From Burkholderiaceae bacterium (GTDB taxonomy: Bacteria > Pseudomonadota > Gammaproteobacteria > Burkholderiales > Burkholderiaceae): a stretch of 14,792 bases of DNA. This document shows, piece after piece, positions 1 to 7,183 of this stretch (the stretch's first letter is position 1; each line of letters opens with the position of its first letter). The notes under the pieces were generated by a model. It was not told the origin of the DNA, ran no database searches, and worked only from the letters and a program-made list of their open reading frames with translations. Both the position numbers and the translations under genes were made by a program. The stretch lies in the NCBI GenBank assembly GCA_023253905.1, contig JALREG010000323.1, forward strand, positions 1 through 14,792, in the 5' to 3' direction.

Positions 1-23
1 CTTCGGCGTCGCTGGTGGGGCGC

Positions 24-875
24 TCAGTATAGGCCCGCGCTCAGCCGCCTGCGGTAGGTGCCCACGAGCGGAGGATCGCCGCACAATTCGAAGGCCGCCA
101 GCATGACTTTGCGCGCCGCGTCCTCGCGAAACTTTCGGTCGCGGCCGATGATTTCCAGGCACAGATCCATGCAATCCTGCCACCGCCCCTGAAGAAGGAG
201 CGACTGAGCGAGTAGCAGCCGGCTCTCCAGGCTGTCGGAGGCTGCAAGTTCACGCTGCAACGCACCCCCCTCGCGGCTCTCTTCGGGCAGCGCAGCGATC
301 GCTTGCGCGGCCTCCAGAAGTTGCCCCACGGCTGCGAGCGCGAGATCGCTTCGGGCTGCTGCGCGAAGTGGCTCGAATGCCGTGGCGGCGTCGGTTGTTC
401 GATTCATTGAAATCAGCAACCGGACGTAGTCGGCACGGACCTTGTCCTGTGCGGGATTAATCGCCAGCGCGGTGCTGTAGGCCGAGGCCGCGTCTTCCAG
501 GCGCCCCGCCGCCACCGCATCCTGCGCCTCGCGCACCTGATCGTCGCCCGGGCGGGGCAGGTGCGGCGCGAGAAAGGCGTGAATCTGGCCCTCGGGCTTG
601 GCGCCGACAAAACTGTCTACCGGCGCGCCATCGCGAAACAACATCACCAGGGGGATGCTGCGTACCCGAAAACGGGCTGAAAGCTGCGGGTTCTCGTCGG
701 AGTTGATCTTGACGAGGCGGATCTGGCCCTCCAGTGCCTTTTCCACCCGTTCGAGCGCGGGGCCCAGCATCCGGCAGGGGCCGCACCACGGCGCCCAGAA
801 GTCCACCAGGATGGGCTGCGTAAAGGAAGCGCGAATGACTTCGGTTTCGAAGGACTGTTCGTTGACGTCAATCAT
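24..875 (-). CDS. cnoX: Thioredoxin-TPR chaperedoxin, CnoX/YbbN family
   Basis: This 283-residue protein has an N-terminal thioredoxin domain (about residues 5-108) with the active-site motif WCGPC (Cys31, Cys34) and the expected cis-proline region RSIPLVMLF (Pro75). An alpha-helical TPR-like region follows (about 110-283), rich in Ala and Leu. This two-part layout and length match the CnoX/YbbN family. Family members hold unfolding, oxidation-prone proteins and pass them to GroEL/DnaK. E. coli CnoX has SXXC and lacks reductase activity, whereas the intact CXXC here suggests real thiol-disulfide activity, as in some alphaproteobacterial homologues. It has no signal peptide, so it should be cytoplasmic. 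The start at 875 sits directly before the thioredoxin fold, although no strong ribosome binding site is visible. It is divergent from the YbbP-type permease gene. The family assignment is firm; the chaperone role is inferred from the family. Confidence 0.93.
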   Translation of the reverse strand: MIDVNEQSFETEVIRASFTQPILVDFWAPWCGPCRMLGPALERVEKALEGQIRLVKINSDENPQLSARFRVRSIPLVMLFRDGAPVDSFVGAKPEGQIHAFLAPHLPRPGDDQVREAQDAVAAGRLEDAASAYSTALAINPAQDKVRADYVRLLISMNRTTDAATAFEPLRAAARSDLALAAVGQLLEAAQAIAALPEESREGGALQRELAASDSLESRLLLAQSLLLQGRWQDCMDLCLEIIGRDRKFREDAARKVMLAAFELCGDPPLVGTYRRRLSAGLY

Positions 876-929
876 GGGAGTGTTGAAGAAGGCGGGTTGG
901 TGGGCTGAGGGACGGCGTCATCCTTGCTG

Positions 930-957
930 ATTTTAGGGCGAGCGGAGCAGCCTTCAA
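930..957 (-). promoter_or_regulatory. Candidate sigma70-type promoter for cnoX
   Basis: Read on the minus strand, TTGAAG (957-952, 4/6 to the -35 consensus) is followed after 16 bp by TAAAAT (935-930, 5/6 to the -10 consensus). This lies inside the 113-bp divergent region between cnoX and the permease and would give a leader of roughly 45-50 nt. It is a sequence match only. No comparable promoter was found for the rightward permease gene. Confidence 0.4.
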
Positions 958-988
958 GTGTCCCGGGTATCCTCGATGGCAACCTATC

Positions 989-3475
989 ATGAACGATCTG
1001 TCGTTATCTCTTCGTCTGGCGGCGCGCGACTGGCGCGCGGGTGAACTTCGCCTGCTCATCGCTGCGCTGGTAATCGCGGTCGCTGCGATTTCAAGCGTGG
1101 GCCTGTTCGTCGATCGAATGCGCACCGCCCTGTCGCTTCAGGCGCGCCAGCTGCTGGGTGCCGATCTGGTGCTCGCATCGGGCCGTGAGCCCGATGCCGT
1201 CCTGTTGCGCGAGACTGCCTCGGGGTCGCTCGCGGCAGTTCGAACCGTGTCTTTTCCGAGTATGGCTTTGGCGGGCGAGCGTTCGGTTCTGGTCTCGCTC
1301 AAGGCGGTCGAGCAGGGCTATCCGCTGCGTGGTGCCCTTCGGGTGACCAGCCAGCCAGGCGCGCCCGACGCGCCGGCTGAGTCTATCCCCGCGCGCGGGG
1401 AGGCCTGGGTGGACGCGTCGCTTCTTGCGCCGCTTGCGATCACCGTGGGAGACCGCATTGAACTTGGTGATCGATCATTTCGGGTGACGCGGCTCGTTAC
1501 CCTCGAACCCGACCGGGGTGCGAGCTTCGTCAACTTCGCCCCGCGGGTGCTGATTGCGCTGGATGATCTCGCGGCCACAGGCCTCGTCCAGCCGGCGAGC
1601 CGGGTCAGCTGGCGCCTGCTCGTGGCCGGCCCGGCCGAGGCGGTTGGGCGGTTCGAGCAGCGTATCCGCGAATCCGCCAGTCAGAATCTGCGCATCGAAA
1701 CGGTCGACAACGGACGCCCCGAACTCGGCGCCACACTGAACCGGGCGGAGCGTTTTCTGTCGCTGGTGGCGCTCCTTACCGTACTGATCGCTGCGGTGGC
1801 GATCGCTTTGGGGGCGCGCCGATTCGCTGAGCGGCATCTGGACGGCTGCGCGGTCATGAAAGCAGCCGGTCTGGGTCAGCGGCGGCTGGTGCGGCTCCTT
1901 CTGCTCGAGTTGCTCTGGGTCGGCGCTATGGGCGCGCTGGTTGGCGCTGCGCTGGGCGCGGTGTTTCAGCAGTTTCTGGCGGGCGCGGTGGCGCCGGTGC
2001 TGGGGGTGAAACTGCCCGCGCCGGGGTGGGTCCCGTTTGCGCAGGCGCTGATCACCGGCCTTATCCTGCTGCTGGGCTTTGGTGGCTGGCCAGTCCTGAG
2101 ACTTGCTGGCGTGCCGCCTCTCCGTGTGCTGCGACGCGAGTACGCCCCGGCGCGGGCGAATCTGTGGGGCGCCGTCGTGGTGGCGGTGCTGGCGTTTTCG
2201 ATGCTGCTTGCCTGGCTCGCGGGTGATCGCCAGCTTGCTCTGATCGCTGCGGGTGGGTTCGCGGCGGCCACCCTCGTGTTCATTGCGGTATCGGCGCTGG
2301 CGGTCTGGGTGGTCACCCTGATCCGGCGGGCGGGCCCCGTAGCGCGTCGTCCGCTGCTCCGTCTGTCAATCGCGTCGTGGAGCAGACGGCGCGCGCTTGC
2401 CATCGCCCAGACGGCTGCGCTGTCAGCTGGCATCATGGCGTTGCTGCTTCTTACCATCACGCGCACTGACCTCATCGACGCCTGGCGTCGCGCCAGTCCA
2501 GCCGATGCGCCCAACCGATTTGTGATCAACATCCAGCCTGATCAGCGCCAAGCGGTCGAACAGGTGCTGGCGGCTGGGCGTATTGTGGCCGACCTGCAGC
2601 CCATGGTGCGCGGCAGGCTGGTCGAGGTGAATGGAAAAGACGCCACCCAGCATGTGCCGGCGGGCGAGCGCGCGCAACGTCTCGTCGAGCGCGAATTCAA
2701 CCTCTCCTACGGTGCCCAGCCGCCGGCTCACAACACGGTTGTCGCTGGCCGCTGGTTCGACGCGTCGGCCATGGAGGTTTCGGCCGAGTTGGGCATCCTG
2801 AAGACGTTGGGCCTCAAGATGGGCGACACGGTGGTCTTCGATGTGGCCGGCGAGCGGGTCGAGGTACGCATCACCAGCGTACGCAAACTTGCCTGGGATT
2901 CCATGAGGGCAAACTTCTTCATGATCCTGTCGCCGGCTGCGCTCGATGATCGGCCCACCACCTTCCTCACCGCGTTTCATCTGCCCGAGGCGTCGCCTGC
3001 GCTAGATCAGCAACTGGTCCGTCGGTTCCCCAACCTCACGGTGTTCGACACGGGGCATCTGGTGCGGCAGGTGCAGATGATGCTCGATCAGGTGGTTTCG
3101 GCCGTGCAGTTCCTGTTTGTGCTCACGCTCGCGGCAGGACTCACCGTGCTCTGGGGGGCTTTGCTGTCATCGAGAGACGAGCGCATCCGTGAGGCTGCGC
3201 TCATGCGATCGCTGGGCGCCTCGTCGCGTTTCCTGTCGCGTGCGCAGCATGCTGAGCTTGCGTTCGGCGGTGCGTTGGCCGGATTGCTGGGCGCGGTCGG
3301 CGCTATCGCGGTGGGCTGGACGCTAGCCGAGGTGATTTTCGAGTTTGAGTATCAGCCGCGCTGGCAGATCATTCCTGCGGCCATGGCTGCAACCGCATTG
3401 CTAACGGTGCTCGCAGGCTGGCTTGGGCTGCGCGGCGTGCTGCGCGCGCCGGTTCGTACGAGTCTCTCGTCATGA
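989..3475 (+). CDS. ABC transporter permease, YbbP/FtsX-MacB type
   Basis: The 828-residue protein has the YbbP layout. An N-terminal TM helix (about 20-42) precedes a first extracytoplasmic domain (about 45-245). An FtsX-type three-helix block follows (about 253-275, 303-332, 350-370), then three middle helices (about 391-411, 417-445, 474-492). A second extracytoplasmic domain (about 495-700) leads to a last FtsX block (about 702-730, 754-782, 793-818). This gives about 10 TM segments with duplicated FtsX modules, as in E. coli YbbP. Such type VII-like ABC permeases couple a cytoplasmic ATPase to periplasmic work such as lipid or lipoprotein handling; the substrate is not known. The usual ATPase partner (YbbA/LolD-like) is not adjacent. 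The stop codon overlaps the start of the downstream globin gene (ATGA). Nearby cnoX recalls the E. coli ybbN-ybbP neighbourhood. The ATG at 989 begins just before the first helix; its ribosome binding site is weak. Confidence 0.9.
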   Translation: MNDLSLSLRLAARDWRAGELRLLIAALVIAVAAISSVGLFVDRMRTALSLQARQLLGADLVLASGREPDAVLLRETASGSLAAVRTVSFPSMALAGERSVLVSLKAVEQGYPLRGALRVTSQPGAPDAPAESIPARGEAWVDASLLAPLAITVGDRIELGDRSFRVTRLVTLEPDRGASFVNFAPRVLIALDDLAATGLVQPASRVSWRLLVAGPAEAVGRFEQRIRESASQNLRIETVDNGRPELGATLNRAERFLSLVALLTVLIAAVAIALGARRFAERHLDGCAVMKAAGLGQRRLVRLLLLELLWVGAMGALVGAALGAVFQQFLAGAVAPVLGVKLPAPGWVPFAQALITGLILLLGFGGWPVLRLAGVPPLRVLRREYAPARANLWGAVVVAVLAFSMLLAWLAGDRQLALIAAGGFAAATLVFIAVSALAVWVVTLIRRAGPVARRPLLRLSIASWSRRRALAIAQTAALSAGIMALLLLTITRTDLIDAWRRASPADAPNRFVINIQPDQRQAVEQVLAAGRIVADLQPMVRGRLVEVNGKDATQHVPAGERAQRLVEREFNLSYGAQPPAHNTVVAGRWFDASAMEVSAELGILKTLGLKMGDTVVFDVAGERVEVRITSVRKLAWDSMRANFFMILSPAALDDRPTTFLTAFHLPEASPALDQQLVRRFPNLTVFDTGHLVRQVQMMLDQVVSAVQFLFVLTLAAGLTVLWGALLSSRDERIREAALMRSLGASSRFLSRAQHAELAFGGALAGLLGAVGAIAVGWTLAEVIFEFEYQPRWQIIPAAMAATALLTVLAGWLGLRGVLRAPVRTSLSS

Positions 3476-3861
3476 GTGACACGCCGACGGCGTTTGATGC
3501 ACTGGGCGGCGAATCCGCTGTGCGGGCGCTGGTTGACCGGTTTTACGATCTGATGGATCTGGAAGCCGACTACGCAGGCATCCGCGCACTACATCCGCGC
3601 GAGCTCGACACTTCGCGAGACAAGTTGTTCTGGTTTTTGTGTGGATGGTTGGGCGGACCGTCCCACTACATCGAGCGATTCGGCCATCCGCGGCTGCGCG
3701 CCCGTCATCTGCCGTTTTCCATCGGCATCAGCGAGCGCGACCAATGGCTCACCTGCATGGCGCAGGCGATGAGGGAACTCGACATTGATCCCTCGCTCAG
3801 CGACCGGTTGATCGAGGCGTTCCATGGCACGGCCGACTGGATGCGTAACCGTTCCGGCTGA
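3472..3861 (+). CDS. Group II truncated haemoglobin (trHbO/GlbO type)
   Basis: At 129 residues this has the length of a 2-on-2 truncated globin. Visible landmarks are the B-helix FYDLM with TyrB10 (Tyr25), His41 in the LHP motif at the CD1 position, GGP at 61-63, GHPRLRARHLPF with the proximal haem ligand His79, and Trp92 (TrpG8), the group II hallmark. TyrB10, HisCD1 and TrpG8 together are typical of bacterial trHbO proteins. These bind O2 and other diatomic ligands and are linked to oxidative or nitrosative stress and peroxidase-like chemistry. It should be cytoplasmic. The ATG overlaps the permease stop by 4 nt (ATGA), so the two are probably translated together; no good Shine-Dalgarno is present, which fits re-initiation. 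Assignment to group II is confident; the physiological ligand is unknown. Confidence 0.95.
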   Translation: MSDTPTAFDALGGESAVRALVDRFYDLMDLEADYAGIRALHPRELDTSRDKLFWFLCGWLGGPSHYIERFGHPRLRARHLPFSIGISERDQWLTCMAQAMRELDIDPSLSDRLIEAFHGTADWMRNRSG

Positions 3862-3973
3862 TCACCGGCCCCAAGTTTGCAGTGGCCTATCGAGCAACGC
3901 CTCCCCAGGTGCCGTGCGCCGACAGGGTGGGTTGGGCACAGACTCGGGATGAAGCGCTTGCTCCGATCGCTGC

Positions 3974-4306
3974 TTAGCCTGCGCCCTTGGCGAGCGAATA
4001 AACCGTTGTGCTTCGCGCGCCTGACCGACAATAGGCCAGAATCGGCCGGGGAAGGCGGGCGAGCTCCTGCTTCAGCGTGACCGCTGCCCCCTCGGCTGGG
4101 TAGGCGGCTCCGACCGGAAGGTAGACATACTGCATCCCCGCTGCCTCGGCTGCCGCCTGCATCTGCGCGCTGGGCGTCTGCGCGGATTCTTCGCCATCTG
4201 GGCGATTGTTGACGACGCTGCGGAAACCCGCGTCGGCGAGCTGCTTCATGTGTTCGGGGGCCAACTGGCCGGCAACCGCATAGTCGCTGTCGATATAGCG
4301 AATCAT
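3974..4306 (-). CDS. DUF442 / TIGR01244-type rhodanese-like phosphatase or sulfurtransferase
   Basis: This 110-residue cytoplasmic protein carries the DUF442 signature. It has an early FRSVVNNRPDGEE segment (28-40) and the loop AYCRSGARS (Cys93, Arg98) near the C terminus. The six-residue CRSGAR loop resembles the rhodanese active site, while the fold family relates to dual-specificity phosphatases. This domain also occurs fused to the metallo-beta-lactamase-like sulfide/persulfide enzymes of the BigR/Blh group; here it stands alone. The start at 4306 has AGGA (4312-4315 on the minus strand) about 5 nt upstream. It is divergent from aceA across an AT-rich regulatory region and convergent with the truncated globin gene, with about 112 bp between them and no clear terminator there. 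The domain call is good; substrate and reaction are not established. Confidence 0.85.
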   Translation of the reverse strand: MIRYIDSDYAVAGQLAPEHMKQLADAGFRSVVNNRPDGEESAQTPSAQMQAAAEAAGMQYVYLPVGAAYPAEGAAVTLKQELARLPRPILAYCRSGARSTTVYSLAKGAG

Positions 4307-4359
4307 GATGGTCCTGTCGCGTGAAAGTCAGAACGGTATTTTACCGGGTGACGCGAAGG

Positions 4360-4440
4360 TTTCGCATCGTGAAAAATCGATGTTGCTTCGCAGCGTTGAT
4401 TTTTCTCGTTGTGAAAAACAGATTTTCATAATACGAAAAT
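4360..4440. promoter_or_regulatory. Array of three TTTC-N7-GAAA inverted repeats upstream of aceA
   Basis: Three dyads share the same geometry. Site 1 is TTTC (4360-4363), N7, GAAA (4371-4374). Site 2 is TTTTTC (4400-4405), N7, GAAAAA (4413-4418). Site 3 is ATTTTC (4422-4427), N7, GAAAAT (4435-4440). Their centres lie at 4367, 4409 and 4431, so the gaps are 42 and 22 bp, close to four and two turns of B-DNA; all sites would face the same side of the helix. With site 3 read in reverse, the spacers agree on T at positions 4 and 7. This is the pattern expected for a dimeric helix-turn-helix regulator controlling aceA and perhaps the divergent DUF442 gene. The regulator is not identified. Confidence 0.55.
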
Positions 4441-4511
4441 ATTATTTAAATATTTGATTTAATGATAATAATTTGAAGACTTGATTTTTGAATTTCATCC
4501 TGCTTCGCAGC
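4384..4511. repeat. 11-bp direct repeat pair in the aceA leader region
   Basis: TGCTTCGCAGC occurs exactly at 4384-4394 and again at 4501-4511, 117 bp apart, on either side of the AT-rich stretch. The second copy extends to TGCT-TCGC-AGCA, a 4-bp stem with a 4-nt loop. The copies may be binding sites for a second regulator of aceA or may be chance in a short region. The sequence between them (about 4420-4500) is very AT-rich compared with the rest of the window. It holds -10-like hexamers (GATAAT 4464-4469, AATAAT 4467-4472) without a convincing -35. Confidence 0.35.
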
Positions 4512-4548
4512 ATCCTCACCCCTAAGCTGAAGGCTGTCTTGAACCTTC

Positions 4549-4559
4549 CTCCTTAGGAG
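4549..4559 (+). promoter_or_regulatory. aceA ribosome binding site inside a palindrome
   Basis: AGGAG (4555-4559) lies 7 nt before the aceA ATG and fixes that start. It is preceded by its exact complement CTCCT (4549-4553), so CTCC-TTA-GGAG can pair as a short stem that would hide the Shine-Dalgarno. Whether this stem forms in the mRNA is inference. Confidence 0.6.
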
Positions 4560-4566
4560 CCCCAGC

Positions 4567-5889
4567 ATGTCCTCCCGTGAACTCGAAGCTCAGAAACTAC
4601 AAAAAGATTGGTCTGAAAGCCCGCGCTGGCGCGGCATCAAGCGCGGCTACAGCGCTGATGATGTGGTCCGCCTGCGGGGTTCCGCCCCGGTTGAGTATTC
4701 GCTGGCCCGCCGTGGCGCTGACAAACTCTGGCGTTTGCTGCACGAGGAGCCGTTCGTCAACAGTCTGGGCGCGCTGACCGGTAACCAGGCGATGCAGCAG
4801 GTGAAAGCGGGGCTGAAGGCGATTTACCTGTCGGGCTGGCAGGTGGCGGGCGACGCCAACCTGTCGGGCGAAATGTATCCAGACCAGTCGCTCTACCCGG
4901 CCAATTCGGTACCCGCGGTTGTCAAGCGCATCAATAACACCCTGACGCGTGCTGACCAGATTCAGTGGATGGAAGGCAAGAACCCGCATGACGCTGGCTA
5001 CGTCGATTATTTCGCCCCGGTGGTGGCCGATGCCGAGGCGGGCTTTGGTGGCGTACTGAACGCCTTCGAACTGATGAAATCGATGATCGAGGCGGGCGCT
5101 TCAGGCGTTCACTTTGAAGATCAGCTTGCTTCGGCCAAGAAGTGCGGCCACATGGGTGGCAAGGTGTTGGTGCCCACCCGTGAGGCGGTGGCAAAGCTGG
5201 TGGCCGCGCGACTCGCCGCCGACGTGTTGGGCGTGCCCACGCTGCTGCTCGCGCGCACCGATGCCGAGGCCGCCGATCTGGTGACCACCGACGTTGACGA
5301 AAACGACCAGCCTTACCTGACTGGTGAGCGGACCGTAGAGGGCTTTTTCCGCACGCGTAAAGGCTTCGATCAGGCCGTGTCGCGCGGCCTTGCCTACGCA
5401 CCCTATGCGGATCTGATCTGGTGCGAAACCGGAACGCCGGATCTTGAGTTCGCCCGCAACTTTGCCGAGGCCATCCACCGCCAGTTTCCCGGCAAGATGC
5501 TGGCCTATAACTGCTCGCCGTCATTTAACTGGAAGAAGAACCTCGACGAGTCAACCATCGCCAGGTTTCAACGCGAACTCGGTGCCATGGGCTACAAGTT
5601 CCAGTTCATCACGCTCGCGGGTTTCCATTCACTCAACTACTCGATGTTCGAGCTTGCGCACGGCTATGCCCGCGACAACATGTCGGCGTTCGTACGACTG
5701 CAGGAAGCAGAATTTGCAGCCGCCGATAAAGGGTTTACCGCGGTGAAACACCAGCGTGAAGTGGGCACAGGTTATTTCGACGCCGTCACCACTACTGTTG
5801 AACGCGAGGCCTCAACCGCGGCGCTGAAGGGTTCGACCGAAGATGAGCAGTTCTTTGACGGACACGGACAGCATCGTAAGGCTGCCTGA
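4567..5889 (+). CDS. aceA: Isocitrate lyase
   Basis: Isocitrate lyase splits isocitrate into succinate and glyoxylate, the first committed step of the glyoxylate shunt used for growth on acetate and fatty acids. The 440-residue protein has the family hallmark KKCGH (191-195) with catalytic Cys193, followed by MGGKVL. It also shows the Mg/substrate-binding FEDQL region just upstream (ASGVHFEDQ), the LARTDAEAA strand and the late YNCSPSFNW motif. Length matches the E. coli-type tetrameric enzyme (434 residues). The ATG is set by an AGGAG 7 nt upstream. The gene is preceded by an AT-rich region with an array of inverted repeats, suggesting carbon-source-dependent control. It is followed by a GC-rich hairpin. 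No malate synthase gene is in the window. The protein looks complete, with no missing catalytic residue. Confidence 0.98.
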   Translation: MSSRELEAQKLQKDWSESPRWRGIKRGYSADDVVRLRGSAPVEYSLARRGADKLWRLLHEEPFVNSLGALTGNQAMQQVKAGLKAIYLSGWQVAGDANLSGEMYPDQSLYPANSVPAVVKRINNTLTRADQIQWMEGKNPHDAGYVDYFAPVVADAEAGFGGVLNAFELMKSMIEAGASGVHFEDQLASAKKCGHMGGKVLVPTREAVAKLVAARLAADVLGVPTLLLARTDAEAADLVTTDVDENDQPYLTGERTVEGFFRTRKGFDQAVSRGLAYAPYADLIWCETGTPDLEFARNFAEAIHRQFPGKMLAYNCSPSFNWKKNLDESTIARFQRELGAMGYKFQFITLAGFHSLNYSMFELAHGYARDNMSAFVRLQEAEFAAADKGFTAVKHQREVGTGYFDAVTTTVEREASTAALKGSTEDEQFFDGHGQHRKAA

Positions 5890-5909
5890 TCGAGGCGTGT
5901 GATCTCGTC

Positions 5910-5940
5910 CCGCCCCCGGTCGCGCAGGCGCCGGGGGTGG
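5910..5940. terminator. GC-rich hairpin between convergent aceA and the Bug-protein gene
   Basis: CCCCCGG (5913-5919) pairs with CCGGGGG (5931-5937). The stem can be extended outward by a G-T pair and two C-G pairs to 5910-5940, and inward by CGC/GCG across a single bulged T, leaving a 4-nt loop. The two flanking genes end at 5889 and 5948, so the position fits a shared bidirectional terminator. Neither strand has a clean T-tract after the stem, so it may act with Rho or as an mRNA 3' end protector. Confidence 0.6.
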
Positions 5941-5947
5941 TGCTACG

Positions 5948-6922
5948 TCAGTCGAGCTTTGCGCCCGAGTCTTTCACCACCTTGGCCCATTTGGCGATTT
6001 CGCCATCGACGAATTTGCCCATGTCCTCGGGTGACTGACCCCCGGCCTCGGCGCCCAGACTTTCCCAGATTCCTTTCAACTCGGCGCCAGACAGCGCCTT
6101 GGCGATTTCCTGCTGCAGCCGATTCACAATATCGCGCGGCGTGCCGGCGGGCGCCCACACTGCGTACCAGGTCCGTGCGTCGTAGCCCTTCACCCCGAGT
6201 TCATCAAGCGTGGGGATATCGGGTAGCGCAAACGAGCGCTTGGCCGATGACACAGCAAGCGGGATCAGACGTCCCGATTTGATGTGCTGGATTGAACTGC
6301 CCATGCCGTCGAACATGAAGTCGACCTGACCAGCGAGAAGATCCTGCATGGCTGGGCCCGCGCCGCGGTAGGGGATGTGCGCGGCAAAGCTGCCTGTGAG
6401 CGTCTTCCAAAGTTCCACGGTGAGGTGATGCGTGGTGCCGTTACCAGCCGAGGCGTAATTGAGCCTGCCCGGGTTGGCCTTCACATACTCGGCAAAGCTC
6501 GCATAGCTGCGCGCCGCCACCCGCTGCGGGTTCACCACGACAACGTTGGGCACGTACGAAAGCACGGTGACGGGCGTCAGATCTTTCTGCAGGTCATAGC
6601 CCAGCCGCGGGTACATGCTCACCGCAATCGTGTGATGCACGGCACCCACTAGCAGCGTGTAGCCGTCCGGGGCCGACTTGGCGGCCACCTCGGCGCCCAG
6701 GGTGCCGCCTGCGCCGCCGCGGTTATCAATGACGAATGACTGCCCCAGGTTGGCCGACAGCACCTTGGTGAGCGGGCGAGCGAACGCATCGGTGCCCCCC
6801 CCCGGCGGGAAGGGCACGACCAAGCGCACCGGCTTGGTTGGGTAGCTCTGAGCCTGAATGGAAAATGGCGACGCGAGTGCAAGGGCCGCTGCGACGCTCA
6901 ACAGCCATCGACGATTTTTCAC
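5948..6922 (-). CDS. Bug-family (TctC-like) periplasmic solute-binding protein
   Basis: A periplasmic substrate receptor of the tripartite tricarboxylate transporter receptor/Bug family. From the GTG at 6922 it is 324 residues: a signal peptide (KNRR, a hydrophobic stretch, cut near SIQA|QSYP), then the family motifs PTKPVRLVVPFPPGGGTD, the RGGAGGTLG loop, an NYASAGNGTTHH segment and PYRGAGPAMQDLLAGQVDFMF. These contact the carboxylate ligand in solved Bug proteins. An ATG 45 nt further upstream is in frame but has no ribosome binding site and would add 15 residues before the signal peptide. The GTG has AGAGGAG about 6 nt upstream, so it is preferred. Bug proteins are greatly expanded in Burkholderiales and are often orphans without TctAB, as here. 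The ligand cannot be told from sequence; proximity to aceA hints at an organic acid but is weak evidence. Confidence 0.93.
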   Translation of the reverse strand: MKNRRWLLSVAAALALASPFSIQAQSYPTKPVRLVVPFPPGGGTDAFARPLTKVLSANLGQSFVIDNRGGAGGTLGAEVAAKSAPDGYTLLVGAVHHTIAVSMYPRLGYDLQKDLTPVTVLSYVPNVVVVNPQRVAARSYASFAEYVKANPGRLNYASAGNGTTHHLTVELWKTLTGSFAAHIPYRGAGPAMQDLLAGQVDFMFDGMGSSIQHIKSGRLIPLAVSSAKRSFALPDIPTLDELGVKGYDARTWYAVWAPAGTPRDIVNRLQQEIAKALSGAELKGIWESLGAEAGGQSPEDMGKFVDGEIAKWAKVVKDSGAKLD

Positions 6923-6928
6923 GGGGGT

Positions 6929-6935
6929 CTCCTCT
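6929..6935 (-). promoter_or_regulatory. Ribosome binding site deciding the Bug-protein start
   Basis: AGAGGAG on the minus strand lies 6 nt before the GTG at 6922-6920, supporting that GTG over the in-frame ATG at 6967. Confidence 0.7.
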
Positions 6936-7014
6936 GCTTGAATCGGCCGGATGATAGAGCAATCCATCAGCGGTGCCGTAATTCCGGGGTGGTGCGGTAA
7001 GCGTTGTCGCTGCG

Positions 7015-7027
7015 CGACGGACCGTCG
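7015..7027. promoter_or_regulatory. 13-bp perfect palindrome in the Bug/flp divergent region
   Basis: CGACGG-A-CCGTCG is a perfect dyad around one central base, partly overlapping another inverted repeat GTCGC-TGC-GCGAC (7006-7018). It lies about 95 bp upstream of the Bug-protein start and about 155 bp upstream of flp, in the only sizeable gap on this side. It may be an operator for either gene; no regulator can be named. Confidence 0.3.
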
Positions 7028-7124
7028 ATCATCAGAACTAGGCTTTCGCGCTCAAGCCACGTCAACCCGCGCCGATCCTGGGTGTTCGGGGTGTCGCGCG
7101 CCTGGCCTAGACCGCTCTGACGAA

Positions 7125-7153
7125 TTGTCCGCACCGGTTCGGATCTCTCTAAT
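7125..7153 (+). promoter_or_regulatory. Candidate sigma70-type promoter of the tad operon
   Basis: TTGTCC (7125-7130, 4/6 to the -35 consensus) is separated by exactly 17 bp from TCTAAT (7148-7153, 5/6 to the -10 consensus). Transcription would begin near 7160 and give a leader of about 24 nt that includes the strong AAGGAG at 7173-7178. No good sigma54 element was seen in the same region. This is a match by eye only. Confidence 0.45.
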
Positions 7154-7183
7154 GGGGTTGTCATTCCCATCCAAGGAGATCCC

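Noticed and set aside
1966..2980. Long open frames on the minus strand inside the permease gene
   Set aside because: They are antisense frames produced by GC-rich codon bias; their translations are Arg/Ser-rich and show no domain, and the sense protein is clearly real.
3458..3470. Hairpin ACGAG-TCT-CTCGT just before the truncated globin ATG
   Set aside because: It lies within the permease coding end and has only 5 bp with a tight loop; no terminator or attenuator context, likely chance.
3862..3973. Search for a terminator between the convergent globin and DUF442 genes
   Set aside because: Only weak GC repeats with long loops and no T-tract were found; nothing can be supported.
4307..4566. 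AT-rich region as a mobile-element scar or horizontally acquired piece
   Set aside because: No terminal inverted repeats, target duplication or transposase remnant; its position and dyads fit a promoter region better.
6923..6967. Longer Bug-protein start at the ATG 6967
   Set aside because: No ribosome binding site, and it would bury the signal peptide behind 15 residues; the GTG at 6922 has AGAGGAG.
6967..7030. Possible sigma54 (-24/-12) promoter around TGGTGCGGTAAGC
   Set aside because: The -24 half is partly right, but no TTGC/A element occurs at the required spacing; the 7125-7153 pair fits better.
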